64,000 bases of DNA. Source: Hofstenia miamia (Eukaryota > Xenacoelomorpha > Acoela > Hofsteniidae). The notes below the pieces were generated by a model, which was given only the letters and a program-made list of their open reading frames with translations, did not search any database and had not been told where the DNA came from. Location of the stretch: the NCBI GenBank assembly GCA_900660155.1, contig CABFPE010000045.1, positions 60,847-124,846 on the forward strand. The letters run 5' to 3'. Below are positions 47,079 through 59,720 of this stretch, piece after piece. Positions within the stretch are counted from its first letter, which is position 1. Each line of letters starts with the position of its first letter. The position numbers and the translations under genes are program-made.

Positions 47079-49386
47079 CCTGTGCATTTCATTGAATCAG
47101 CAGTGTACATTAATTTCATGTAAGTACTATGATGTGTACATTAATTTTTTTCAGTCTGAAGCACTTAGGAGTTATGTGCAAAACCCGATTCATAAAACCA
47201 TTTTCCAGTTTGTATTCATCAAGGAAAATACAAAGGAATGGTTATTTGTTATTTGCATTATAATTTCGTTTATAAATTTTCATGACCACTGACATTGAGC
47301 AGAATTGAGTGATACTATAAAACACTAATCTACTAACAGTATATTCAGATTGTAAGTAAATACGCATTGTTTGAATTCAAACGTAGGAAGAAACTGTTGT
47401 TTTTGATGATAAGGTTGAGCGTTATCATCTGTGTGCTATTAGAACATGAGCATTTCTAATACCTTTTGACGTTGATTGAAGGTAAGTCATTTATTCACAA
47501 TCTTATCCATAATCACACATTTATCATGTTTATTGTCAAAGAAGTGATGAAAACTAAGATTTTCTTCATTGTTACCTATCAAAATGATCAATGAAAACCG
47601 ATGTATTGTCATATTATATGCATGTTCATATAAATAGGTTTTGTTAAATTATTAAATCTATATTTTACAAGGTTGAAATTCGCGTACATACATACAAACC
47701 GGGTAGCATATGCTGAAGAAGCATGGAGGAATTTCCTTCTTCAGGTCTCTAATACGGATTTTTTGATCCAAAAATTTACAAAATAGTAAATTAAGATGGT
47801 TAAATACATTTAAAGGGCTTATTTTTGCAATATTTTGAAAAAATTTTGTATGGGGAGGGGGATATTCCCCATCAGAAAATCCCATTTTAACTTAAAAATT
47901 TAGCTGTCTTTAATATTAATTTTGTAGTTATAGACGTATGATTTTGGAATTTACAAGATCAAAACAAATTAGTTTGTGAACGCAAAAAAATTTACAGGAA
48001 ATATTTCAATTAATTCTTATGGATTGTTAACTTTGAATTACTTAAGAAATGTAAAATCATGTTGCTGGCAGATAATAAAATTTACAAAACAAAGGAAATC
48101 TCATATAAAATAATCTAACGGGCTTGTTTTTTTAAGTATGATTTCAAAACAGTATAAATGAAGTTTTAAGACAAAGGATGTCAAAGGGAAAAGCTGGAAA
48201 GGGATTCAGGGATCAATTATAAAATAATTTTGTAAAGCTAAACTATACAGTGTTGGATTTAAATCGATAAACCGTTGACACTAAATTAACAAACAAGTTT
48301 AATGTCAGCATTATTAAACACAAAAACACTGTGGTTGAACTTCAACATGCTGGTTATATTGCCATTTGCATGGAAGGAAATAAAACAGAACCTGAATATG
48401 CAGTCAACTTTTGCTTCCTAAAAGAAAGTTACAAATAAATAAAAGTTATGTACAAAATAAATAAGAGTTGTTTTCTTTGAAACAAGAGCAATTGCATATA
48501 AGATGAAAAGAACACCCAAACAGCTAACAGCTGCATATGGCGCTGTGAACAGTACAGCTAAGTGTATAACTATCACTGCAGGTAGAGAGAATAATGGTTC
48601 TTTTCAAAACAAAAACTTCATACTACGGTATTCTTAAAATGTGAACCTCATCCATATGGTTAATATTGGCTTCGTCTGTAATATCGGAAACAAAATAGAG
48701 AGGGCTAATACATCATTTGAGGTTCATCCTCTTCAGAATGGATGAATAATTAAGTTTTTGAATAATAGACAAAGACAATGTTCACACTATCAAATAGAGG
48801 ACATAGACTGCATCTGCTTGGAATGTTTTAGCAATTATGAAAAATGGCATTGCTCAGATCACCAGTTACTGGAACTAGCAACACGGAAAAATTGGTTGAA
48901 AAAGTTTACAGTTTCCTAAATACCTCCATGCATAATTCATTTATCATAATCTACTATACTAGAAATAATTACTTAGTTCCAAAAATAACCAAAGTTATTC
49001 ATTTTTTGTAAAGAAACATTGTATTTTGTCTAAAATTCTCATAAGGAATATTGTAGTTGAAAAACTGACGTACTCCCATCAACTGCGTTCTGTGCAAATA
49101 TAACCTAATCAGTGACAAAGACCCGAATGTATGTCAGCTACGGCTTCTAAAATTCGCAAAATTGAGATGATTCTAGCTCGACTATATCTCATATTATGAA
49201 AACTATTGATAGAAAAAAATAAAGTTTCTAGACGAAATTTAACTTCTGATATACAAACGAAAGAAAAATATAGAAAACTGGTAACAGTAGAACATCAATT
49301 AGGGTCATTTTGCTCTCTTTAGTCGGTAGGATGGTTATCAAGAGGGCTATTACAATTTCACCGCAAATCAATTACGTATTTTTGGT
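47079..49386. other. No gene recognised
   Basis: AT-rich DNA. A minus-strand frame (47658-47885) has no recognisable domain. No repeat ends were found. Confidence 0.4.
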
Positions 49387-49394
49387 AGTACTAC

Positions 49395-50094
49395 CAGGGA
49401 CGTGGTCAACCAAAACCCTGTGGAGGGGACGCAGCCATTTTTTTTTACAGAAGGCAAGCTTAACATTTAACGACAATTTGGGGTACTTTTAGTACCCAAG
49501 GGCTATTAATTCTTCAGTAGTTTTGAAAGATTTAAATGAAACTTGATGATATTCATTGACTTTTCACAAAAACATAGAATAGTATATTTCGAAGTTTCAA
49601 CATAATTTGAGCACTACAATCTGAAATATTGTTGCATAAGTCTACGTAAACACATTTTGCAGTATTTTAGGTACCCCAGATATTCAATCTAAAGAGGTTA
49701 ACTTTTTTATCTTGAAAAATATTTCAATCTTTTTTCTTCAATAGAATTTATCTAGCTTACTTTGTTCTCATTTCAATTCACTTAATTCATAATAAATGAA
49801 CACTAACATTAAAACTAAAAAATAAAATAAAAGTAGAATCACGTCTTTTTATGGCAATAGCTTCTTGGTTTTGCTACTTTAAAAGCATCCACCAATTTAG
49901 ACAATGCAATACGCAGCAACATCAATCTCAATTCTCATAACGCTGACACTTTCTAGTCTTTCGGAATGTATACTTGCTCTCATGTAATTATTCAAAATTT
50001 TAATTTAATATCTTTGTAGGAAGCATCGCATTGAGCCTATACATACTTAGTTACGGAAATCGTCCCCCACATTTTCCCCTTGGTTACGTCCCTG
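49395..50094. mobile_element. hAT-like MITE with perfect 8-bp duplication
   Basis: AGTACTAC is duplicated at 49387-49394 and 50095-50102. The left end reads CAGGGACGTGGTCAACCAA and the right end, reverse complemented, CAGGGACGTAACCAAGGGG. The CA start, TIR length and 8-bp duplication fit hAT. About 700 bp, no coding capacity. A TTAA MITE sits inside it. Confidence 0.85.
49460..49701. mobile_element. piggyBac-like MITE nested in the hAT-like MITE
   Basis: Flanked by TTAA at 49460-49463 and 49698-49701. The left end continues CATTTAACGAC and then GGGGTACTTTTAGTACCC. The right end, reverse complemented, continues CCTCTTTAGATT and then GGGGTACC. The GGGGTAC box at each end parallels the piggyBac-like element at 29262. 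The span is 242 bp. Confidence 0.7.
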
Positions 50095-50239
50095 AGTACT
50101 ACACAATGTATATAACATTTACTTTCTAATTAATAGTTGCTCCAAAAATATAGATATGAAATTATTGGAATTTATTTGTTTATAACGCCCACTATTTATT
50201 AGAAAAGTTAATGTATTTAAATGCGCGAAAAGTAACATG

Positions 50240-50870
50240 AATTAATATTATAACTTGTAGGAAACAAATATGTCTTTAATCTCTTTTTGAAATGATTAGT
50301 GTTGACTTCTTCCTTTAGATACTCCAGTAAGAAGTTATATACTTTAGGGGTGCCAAATGCAAAGGCCACTGGTAGCCAGTGCAAGGTTATCAGGATAGGA
50401 GTAACGTGATCGTCTTTAGTCCAAATATCAATTTGGTCTTAACTTGATTAAATTTCACATAAAATCTAGCACACATTTCACCCAGATTATTCAATATAGA
50501 CTCTATTTGATCTTGAATAAGATTTACTTGTTTAACATTATAATGTTTGTAGACTTGTAAATCGTCAGCACAGCAGTGATATGACCAATCTTGTCTTGTA
50601 AGTGCGCGTACAAAAACATGTTATACACCGTATATAATATTGGGCCAAGCATCTAGCCTTGTAGCACTCCTTGATACATCTCCATTCTAATGCTCTCATA
50701 TCAATTTATGAGCACCGTTTCAAACCGATCTGTTAGCTATGAATATATCCATGACAAACAGAATCACGACATCTCAGCTTAATTAAAATCTTTCTCAAAA
50801 TATCAAAATCTAGTAGGTCAAAAGCCTCGGATTTTCTTAAGAGAGCAAGTACTGTTATTTCATTTCTTCT
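50240..50870 (-). pseudogene. Decayed LINE reverse transcriptase
   Basis: Minus-strand blocks across frames: 'LRKSEAFDLLDFDIL' (the SKAFDxxDHxxL block, about 50800-50845), 'RFETVLIN' and 'RALEWRCIKECYKARCLA' (standing for GVPQGSxLGP, about 50645-50700), and 'TPILITLHWLPVAFAFGTP' (the LHWLP block, about 50345-50400). A LINE of the CR1/jockey type. All frames are broken. Confidence 0.6.
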
Positions 50871-52069
50871 GAACCACAATGAATGTTATTTGTTACTTTT
50901 GCAAGAACACATTCCACTGAATACAGCTTTCGATCTTAATCCATGTAATTTTAAGTAGTTTACAATTTAATTGCATGCAATCTTTTGTTTAGTTTCCCTA
51001 TAGAAAGTAGCTTAGCAATTGGTCGAAAATTCCCATATTCAAGAAAACTGTGTTTATTATTTTCATTAACACAATCTTCTTATGGGAGTAAACCCTGTAC
51101 TAACGAAGAATTTACTATAAAAATTAGTAACTATTTGCTAACTTCAAAAACCTCTGATTTCATTAGAAAAGAAGTCTAAACGGGATCTGCGTTTGAGTTT
51201 GCGGATTTTTAAAGAAAATATTACCTTCGTCGTTGACAATCATCCACCTTATTGAACAAGCAGAATGTACTTGTTCCAGCTGTCGGGAATAAATTATCTT
51301 TCATTGAATAAATAAATAGAGAATTTACAATACGTGCGCTTTAAGGTAATTTATAAACGCATATTTTTTTTGGTAAAATACTGGGAGTAAAGGAATACTG
51401 TTTCTTCAATTGAATTTGCAAGAAGATATTCCTAATATATCCTGTCGGGTCATATTGACACCCGATGCTTTAACATATTATTGAATTTTTTGACCCACAG
51501 CACTGATGATTAATTGACCAACTGTTATGGTATTGAGAGATTGAATAAACATCACGTGACAAAAAAATTGCAAACATATTTAATAGTAGTCCTGACTACA
51601 TGTTAGTTTGCCACTAGGAGACTATAGTTAGGTCTCGTAACTTTTGAATTGAAATGGTCTTGACATTTACATATATTATGGCCCTTGATGCAATTCTTTC
51701 TGTTAATTATTTATGAAACTAGGTAAAACAGTGCAAGCTAACTTTAATTTTCAAAAATGCTGCACTGACAATCTCTAGGTCCAATTATATCATTAACCTG
51801 ATAGCAATGCATGTGAATAAACAAATGATAGTTCCAAATTAGCACAAGCAACATTTAAATTTGAGATCAATGATTAGCTGGAGGCTCTTGTTCTGGAACA
51901 GTAAGTATAGAATACGTTCACAGCAAACGACACCGCACTGAATCATAGTTAGACACACATGTTAATTGTAATACTTGTGAGAATCTTGCTTACTTAGCGC
52001 TATTTATTTTCAAAATTGATTACGCACAAAGTTAAACTTAACCCTATTTCCACAGGGATTTTTCAAAAT
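50871..52069. other. No gene; possible LINE tail
   Basis: A plus-strand frame at 50985-51179 followed by sequence reading towards 'AATAAATAAATAG' (51305-51320) might be the 3' end of another LINE, but no domain was recognised. Confidence 0.35.
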
Positions 52070-52560
52070 CTGTGATGAACTCAACAAAAATTTTTTAAGT
52101 GCTTATAACTCACGAACTAATGAAAATATTTAAAATCTAAAAACACCGCAAAATAGAGAATTGTCTCCTTTTTCTTTTTAACCTAAATTAGCTACTTGGC
52201 TCCGTCACGTCAAGGCGTGACAACCTCTGACTTTGCGCACGACATGCTTGGATGGGACTCAACAAACAAAACACTTCAAGGTAGTTTTTTTTCCTATTGG
52301 GATTAGACCGCCTCATTATCTGAATAATATGAATATTTTTACAAGAATCGGATTTCGCAAGGAAAAAATATTTTTATTGCATGTAATTCAGGCATAAGCA
52401 CATATTTTATCACATATCTTCATCATTACATGAGCAGGCCTTATACCCCATAGATGTGTCAATGTAAAAAACCTTTCAATATTTCCTAACAGGCTTGTTC
52501 AAAATGCGGACAAATCGGTTTGTCACATAAAAGTGGAAATAAGGTTATTATTCATATAAA
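52070..52560 (+). repeat. Dispersed repeat R, copy 2
   Basis: Matches copy 1 at 'TAGAGAATTGTCTCC', 'CCTCTGACTTTGCGCAC', 'GGATGGGACTC' and, further on, 'CAATATTTCCTAACAGGC' and 'GACAAATCGGTTTGTC'. Confidence 0.55.
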
Positions 52561-54249
52561 ACATACCTTTACTAGTTTTGGAGAATCAAATTTGCAAAAG
52601 GCGCTTGATTTGTTTCAGAGGTTTACAATATCCTATAATGCAACTTAACTCCAAGTTATAGAAGCAAAAGAACAGTTTTAATCAATGCGTACTCCTCTTG
52701 ATTTTAGCCTTTCAAATTGATTTTCGAATGTAGCCAAATTCAAGTTGAATGACAACACTGAACGTTAACAGTTTATTATAGAGCAGATATTAATTGTTTC
52801 TTTATAATACTTAATTTCGAATCTATTATTTTCCATACAATTTATATTCGTTATTCAACTCCACTAACTGATTGTCAAACAACAAATTCCATTCTCGTAG
52901 CACGTTTGTTTTAGCATGAGGAATATTTTAACCCAAATGCAAATTATGCGAACTCAATGTTTTATTAGAGAAAAACCAACACACTACAAGGCGTTTCCCA
53001 GGACAGATTAAGTTTGTTTGTGGAAAAGGAGGTTTATTGTCACACAAATAGTACAACTACTTTATAATGTACACGGTTTCTCTCACCCTAAAACACAAAC
53101 AGTAAACCTAACTGGACAATTTTACACTTTAACGATGTACAATAGTTTAATTGCACGATATTAAGCCCGACACTAATAGGTAAAATCTATTTAATTACTT
53201 TTACTAATTAATAAACAGTTAATTTTTGTGAATTTTACAGTTAAACCTTGTGAATACCTATTTATTATTTGTATGGATTTTCTTACTTATTTCAAATTAC
53301 TTGTTTTGTCTACTGTTGCTAATAAACGTATACAATTTTGTCAGAGTCTTATATCTGTGGAATAGTTTAATAAAGGCAAAAAATGAACTGAAACGTTATA
53401 CTCTTCTATTCTATCGAACTCAGGAAAAGACCTGAATGCTACCAATCAAAAGTAACTTTTGCATTGAAAGAAATTAATTTTTAGAATTTTATCAGTGCAG
53501 AAACAAAGTTGGGTTAAACTTTTGCTTGCATGTATTTCTGTATCTTTCTTTGTTTTCAATTTAATTTGGAAAAACTTATAAATATAAATAACTTGAAGAT
53601 TTCCCAATTTAGCACGTGTAAGCAAAGTTTCAAAAGAAAACAGTATAATTGTCTCGTGACTGCACTAGTTTGATTTCGGAAAGAAACAGTTTACTGTATC
53701 CAACTTCCGCTCGATTAAGTTAACCAACTAACTGTTTTGACTCAGTTGCAATAAACTGTAATCAATTTCAGAGAGTGGTTTATAACAATTTAAAGAGAGT
53801 TTTAATTGATAAAACTTTCTGGAAGCCAAATTCGTTGGAACACTAAACAACTTTGTGCAAAACAATTAATCTTTACCAACAGAGAATTAAAGTGTTTTAG
53901 GCAACTAAATGTATACAAGATAAGCTAACATAATCCCCCATATTCTAATAAGATAGCTATACGAAATTCATAATATCACTTGAAAAAGAAGCTGTTCCTA
54001 CAAGCAAGGAATGAACAAATTCACTTGAAATTGAGCGCAACTTATTTCTACACAAAGCAACAAGTCTAAGTGACTAAATGTGTTAAATCTAAGCCAAAAC
54101 AGAATAATTGTGATCTTTTGCTCTCTTCTTGATAATTTACAAGCAGCAATTCTAAATGAGAAACCAGCCCAGGACTTTTCTTGAGCTACTAAAAACTTGT
54201 GACGGTTTAATGACAACATTTTAAACGTATCTGACATCTGACTCATTAA
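52561..54249. other. No gene recognised
   Basis: AT-rich DNA with no coding or repeat landmarks that I could support. Confidence 0.35.
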
Positions 54250-54500
54250 CTAATAACAACATCCGAACACCGCACTATAGAGAATCGCCTCATCTTTCAC
54301 CCTAACTTTGTGCACGTCTCGCTTCAATAAGACTAAAATAATCTAAACACAGAGAAATAGTTGAGGGGATTTGTTGCTCCCATGTGCTGAGAACTCTTGA
54401 TTCTCTGAACAGTGGTTAAGGGGAGAATTTGAATTTTTAAACGTCCGCATTTTCTTCATATACAGGCAGTATTTAATATTTACAACTATAATATGTTCAA
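54250..54500 (+). repeat. Dispersed repeat R, copy 3
   Basis: Shares 'CTATAGAGAATCGCCTCATC', 'TTTGTGCACGTCTCGC' and 'TTTGTTGCTCCCATG' blocks with the other copies. It is shorter than copy 1. Confidence 0.5.
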
Positions 54501-54537
54501 CTCCAATTTATCGTCCACCCCGCTTAGCGCCAAAATT

Positions 54538-55021
54538 GTGGTTATACTGTCTTTGTCACAGTATTTTAAAATTTAAATAAAAAAAGACAAATATACACTC
54601 CTTGCTGACTAAGCACCTTAGAAATGGAATTTATTAACTTTATAACAACTTTTTTCTAAATGACTCATGCCGAATTAACAATTTCCAAATCTTTACTTTC
54701 CACAAATTAAACTGATGTGCTTAAAATAAATGTCTATACTTACAGTCATTTTAGCTAGCACTTGCATTTTCACCTCGACAAAAATTGATTGGATTTAAAT
54801 TTTATATATAATTGCACAGGTATGTTTTGATATAATTAATGCAGATACCCAAATTATTTACTAACCTTAAGCTGTCTGGTGCCCTTTTAAAAGAACAAAT
54901 AGTTCACACATCTATTGGTGAGCGTGTTCGAATGCAATGTTGAAAATTTGTACTAAAGCATTGATGTGCCAATGGCAACAACAACTAACCTTAACCTTTT
55001 CTTTTTATGCCGTTACGACAC
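54538..55021 (-). repeat. Possible solo LTR
   Basis: On the plus strand the segment runs from TGTGGTTATAC to a possible ACACA end, giving TGT...ACA termini. On the minus strand it is followed after four bases by TGGCGCTAAGCGGGG, which looks like a primer-binding site. No gag-pol or second LTR was found, so this is weak. Confidence 0.25.
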
Positions 55022-57869
55022 AACTCCATTGAGGTGTGCTGTGTGTAAAGTAAAGGTAGTGACTTAAGAACGAAACTGAAAAGGAGATACTCTTCCATTT
55101 TTTTGTGGTGTTTTCAGATTTTGAATTTTTCTATTTGTTCAGGAGCTATAGGCCTAAGCATTTGCAGACAAAGAAATACAACTTTTTTGTAGTAGTTTGC
55201 AAATTCTTTTTATTGTATGCATTGTCTTTCAGAGCAGCCATTGCGAGACAGTGGTTGCACAGGGTGATGACTTTTTATGCAACATGGAAATGTTAACTTT
55301 TTCATCTTGTGAGAAAAATTGCATTTAAATAGAAATGTATAAGATGTACAACTCCATTACCAGGACAGCAGAGCAAAGTTCTAATTTGATCTTTACAAAC
55401 CAGGACAAATTAATTCAAAATTCAAATGTTGCCCTATAACTGTTATTCTCTGTTCATTCGGATAGTGTCTGCAAAATAAGTCAAATCTAAATGCTACTCT
55501 ATGGACAATTTTTTCTATTATAATTTTTGCATTCTATCCCATGGGCGCAAACAGGGGAGAGGCGCAGGGGGCACGTGCCCCTCCTAAGTTCTTAAGAATA
55601 AGTCTTTATTAAACTGAAAATCAAATTGTTTCAATATTTACTGTAAAATAAGGGAACAATTACCACTGCAGGTAAGTATGAAGTTTTGATTAACTATTAA
55701 CAATCAGTTTTTTGTCTATATAGAAAATGCAAACTTGTCAAAAAGCATGGCAGACTGTACTTCAGTCAACTTAAAATCCCTAATTCATATTTGAGAACAA
55801 AACGAGGTTGGTTTGAAACGTACAGTTTGATTTGAAGACTGATTTGAAAACTAGTTTCTAGAAATTCTGAAGTGCTCCCCAGGATTCCAGTTGTGGATCA
55901 AGTTGGAGATCAATTGCTTTCACATATGTCCTACACCGTTGTCAGGTTGGCCCGACAACATCAAGCCTTCATTACTACCTTACTAGCAAATAGCAATAAT
56001 TTTCGTCAATCTCTTGTTGTCGCGTTCTTAACTTCCATGAAGAAAGAGTGACGAAAGACAGTGTATTGGCGTGCTGAGTCCCGTTCAACAGGCTTACTAC
56101 AAAAGGACTACAAAAGGAATTGTTTCCAGTTTTCCAATTGCGGAAAAAATGGGATCGACCAATATGAAGGAATGTTAATGATCAGGATCTGCAGTTGTGG
56201 AATTGTTATTCGAAATCCTGAAGAACACTTGAAACGAATTCCAGGTATCCGCTCACCATCGGATTACCATCAAATTTACAGAGAGCTCAATAATAGTTTG
56301 ATCCTCTACTAAATTAAGTGACACAGTCAATCTAATGACAACAATAGGTGAGGAGAAAAGGTACACGTAAGATCGGGTACAAAGATGAATGCAGATTTGC
56401 CAGATGGGGATTTGACTGCAGCAACTTTTTGCGGCAAATTTAACCACATTGATGATGCGTAAGAAGTGAAAATTAGAATGTTGTGTAGAATGTTTAGTAG
56501 ATTGTGTAGAATACAGTGGACCTGAATGGGCTCAGTGCTTAGATTGCAGAAGACAGTTTGTGGCGTGTACAATGAAGAGAATAAAGATTCTTATTTTACA
56601 TGTATCAATGGCCAATTTTCTAGTTCTGTGTTTGTATTTTTGCTTCAAAGACATTTTTAGTATGTTTTCGAGTTATTCGAGCAAATATATTCACTTGTTT
56701 TGTTGATCAGTACATAACAATGTGTAATTTTTAAATAAAGGACTTTTGTTAATAGTTAATCTTTCTGTTTTTTAAATTGTCTAACTTTTTAATTCATCGA
56801 GCTGAAAAGTTTAATATTAAAAACATGCTTCATCATGCGTGTAAATAATGACAATCCTGCAGTTCATAGAGGTGAAACAGGACAATATTTACAACAGTAA
56901 GATACATTAAAAAAACTTGAAAAAAGTGTTAATTGTTCTTCCATTTACGGTATGTGTTTAAAAATGCACCTATTTATAATCATAACAATTATTATAATTG
57001 AGCACATTTATCTTCCCTTGAATTACTACTAAGTGGCGAACACATTGAATTTAAAGATTGTTGTGATTACAGATTTTTATAAAAGTGGCTGTGCTTCAAT
57101 TGTCTGAGAGGCCTTTTAAAGAAGAGCTTTCTCACATATTTGAAATATATTGTAAATCATCACCTGGCGGCTATCTCAGAAAGATTTTTGGAAACCAAAT
57201 TTTAGCGTTTTGTTAGTGCTAACGTTGAGAGAGTCATTTGGTGTTTCATTTAAAAGATCATGGAATACTTTCTCGTAATTATTGAAAAATTAAAAAAATT
57301 GTCATTAAAATTTTGGTTTCTACACAATTTTAAGACATTTTCAACCGATTTATATACATATATATATATATGCAATATACTAAAAGATATTAACATTGGT
57401 ATTAAATGTAAAACAGTAAACAACAACGTATCTATTTAAAAATGTACTTATATTCTTATCGAAATGAAGGGATACTATACTGGCAAAAAATTGTCAAGAA
57501 TTTTGCTTACAAAATGCGCAGTGTAGTACACAAAATTACCATCAAATGTTTACAACAAAAACAGTCAGCATAGCATCGCCTTCAGTTGTAACAAAATAAT
57601 CCCCCCCATCAAGGGGGGGATCAAACATCAATTTTTTAATCCTCAACTTAAAACATGATCAATGGCATGCTTATTTAGAAATACAAAATCGAACAAATTT
57701 TGCATAAAAATCACAATTTCGTAAAACTTTCATATTTTTAAAATTAATGTTCGCATTTATTAGAAAATTCTGGTTTTCCATTCGAATGGTCCTTATAACA
57801 ACGAATGATTTTGAACACGCTTTGGAAAATGCTCATCTTACCTAGAAATGGAAATAGTTTTTGTAATAG
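55022..57869. other. No intact gene; Cys-rich coding-like relic and hAT-type end
   Basis: At 55544-55584 a string CATGGGCGCAAACAGGGG followed by the perfect palindrome GGGGCACGTGCCCC (55568-55581) resembles a hAT terminus, without a partner. Around 56480-56580 the plus strand reads 'CVECLVDC' and 'EWAQCLDCRRQFVAC', a zinc-finger-like spacing, after broken frames from 56061. This may be a decayed gene or transposase tail. A C7/G7 hairpin lies at 57600-57621. Confidence 0.3.
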
Positions 57870-58019
57870 ATGCCGAACAGTAGCGGACAACCCCTTAAAA
57901 ATCAGGAGGCTTGGAGTTAAAAAATGTTTATGTGAGAGTGGGTCAAGAATGTCACATCATTAACCTCAAATATCTTTGGAGTTTCATATTTTTTTTAAAT
58001 TTCTTGGAAAAAATTTTAA

Positions 58020-58848
58020 GAACTCATAGCTCACTAGTTCACCACAGGATAGGAAGCCTCTCCAATCTAGATCATGGTGCCTTATGACGTGAGTTTAATA
58101 GATTTCTCCAACCCTGATGCCTTTGGCGGCAGTATCTCTGACTTAACTGGTTTGGGAGACCTATCTATACATATAAGGAAACAGTTAAATTCAAAGTTCA
58201 ACGTTTCTCCTAAGTGCTCTAAGCCTTAGAATTATCTGAATGTTAGGTGTTTTTTTTTAAATCGAACTTTTCAACGATAAATAGTCAAACTTATCAAGAA
58301 CTTTAGTAACAGGAATATGCCTTCTCATGGACACGAGTGCGTTAGTAACTTTAAAAGTACGTTAAGCACTAAAACGCATCTTTAAAGTCTTTGCAAGGCG
58401 TTGATTTTTTAAATGTGCTTTACAGATGTACATTCTAAGATAATAACGCAAGGTTTTAGGATATGAAATTAGGATTTTTTATTTAAGAACTTATATTAAA
58501 ACATGATATTATTGTAAAAAGTTTATTGTTATATTAATTATATGCGATGTTGCTATTAAACTTGAACCAATTTCATGATAAAATTCAAATTTGTTTCCAT
58601 TTTGCAATGTTCACAAGAATTGTTTTACTAAACATTAATGCTGCTTAAACGCTGCTTTGCAAGTACGTATAGTGCTTACAAATTGCATGCATATTTCGCG
58701 TTTAAAGTTATTGAGGCAGTACTCAACATGGGTTAGTATAAACTTTCGACAGTACGTTTGTGCACATTCACCAATAGATGTGTCCATGGCTCACGATTTT
58801 CAAATTTCCCAATAGGCTTGGAGAAATTCCTTTGAAAATGTGTAAAAG
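58020..58848 (+). repeat. Dispersed repeat R, copy 4
   Basis: 'AACTCATAGCTCACTAG' and 'GGAAGCCTCTCC' at the start and 'CCAATAGATGTGTCCATGG', 'TTCAAATTTCCCAATAGGC' and 'GAGAAATTCCTTTG' near the end match copies 1 and 2. It is interrupted at 58849 by the MITE. The middle (58240-58720) is divergent. Confidence 0.5.
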
Positions 58849-59141
58849 GTAGAGTTGAGCGACAGCCGGCTGAGCCGCCGCCGAAAATTGAGACGGCTGA
58901 GCCGATTGATAACTAAAACTATATCAAGGCAAACGAAATGTGGCATAAAAGGCAAACAGCATTTAATGTCGTTGATGTGGTAGTGAGGTTTAACATTGAT
59001 TAGGTTATGTCTTATTAATCAGATTGCCTGTAAGGGTATGAGGAACCTTTTTGGAGATAGATAGTTTCACAATATTGCTATAGTCCGCAGACCGGTTTGC
59101 GCCGCCAATAGTAGTCGGCTGACGGCGGCGCCCACCTCTAC
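58849..59141. mobile_element. MITE, copy 2
   Basis: The left end reads GTAGAGTTGAGCGACAGCCG and the right end, reverse complemented, GTAGAGGTGGGCGCCGCC. The interior matches copy 1 (32485-32882) except for about 105 bp missing here. It is inserted in dispersed repeat R within a hAT-like element, so it is the youngest layer at this spot. Confidence 0.85.
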
Positions 59142-59379
59142 ACTAAAATGGCACACCAAATGAATTTACCTAGTTAATGTTCCATTACTTAGGTTGCAAA
59201 GTAAAACTATCAGGATTTATGTTTACTACCTGATACTTTTAATTTGATTTCATATATTTTTAAAATTTTGCAGTGTAATTTTTCCTTTTACTATAAGTAT
59301 AATCAGTTTTCTTTTATTAGTGAAGCAAATTCGGCATCTAGGTTAGATGTCTAAATGATACATTGTCAAATACAGAGCA

Positions 59380-59720
59380 AACCCTGCNCTATAGAGAAGT
59401 GCCTCCTCTTTTATTTACGTTTTGAAATTATATGCTCTACCAGAGCTGTTTTAGGGAATCCTTAATTGGGCTCGAGCTGCTTAACTGCTTAGAGAAATGT
59501 TGAGGGTTAGCTGATGCCCCATGGGATTAAAAAATCATGATTAATTATAGAGAATAATTTTAATAAATTTTAAAAAAATTTTCATCATAAAAATATTTGT
59601 GTTTTCAAATGCAATTTTGCACTCACCAACACTTTGCAAATTTGGAGAAAAGCGTTTGAAAATTTGGTAAAAACGACTTGTTCTTTTAAAATCCCCACAA
59701 GCTCTTTAAGGATAATCAGT
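59380..59720 (+). repeat. Dispersed repeat R, copy 5
   Basis: 'CTATAGAGAAGTGCCTCCTC', 'GTTGAGGGTTAGCTG', 'TTTGCAAATTTGGAG' and 'CTTGTTCTTTTAAAA' align with copies 1 and 3. It contains the single N at 59388. Confidence 0.55.
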
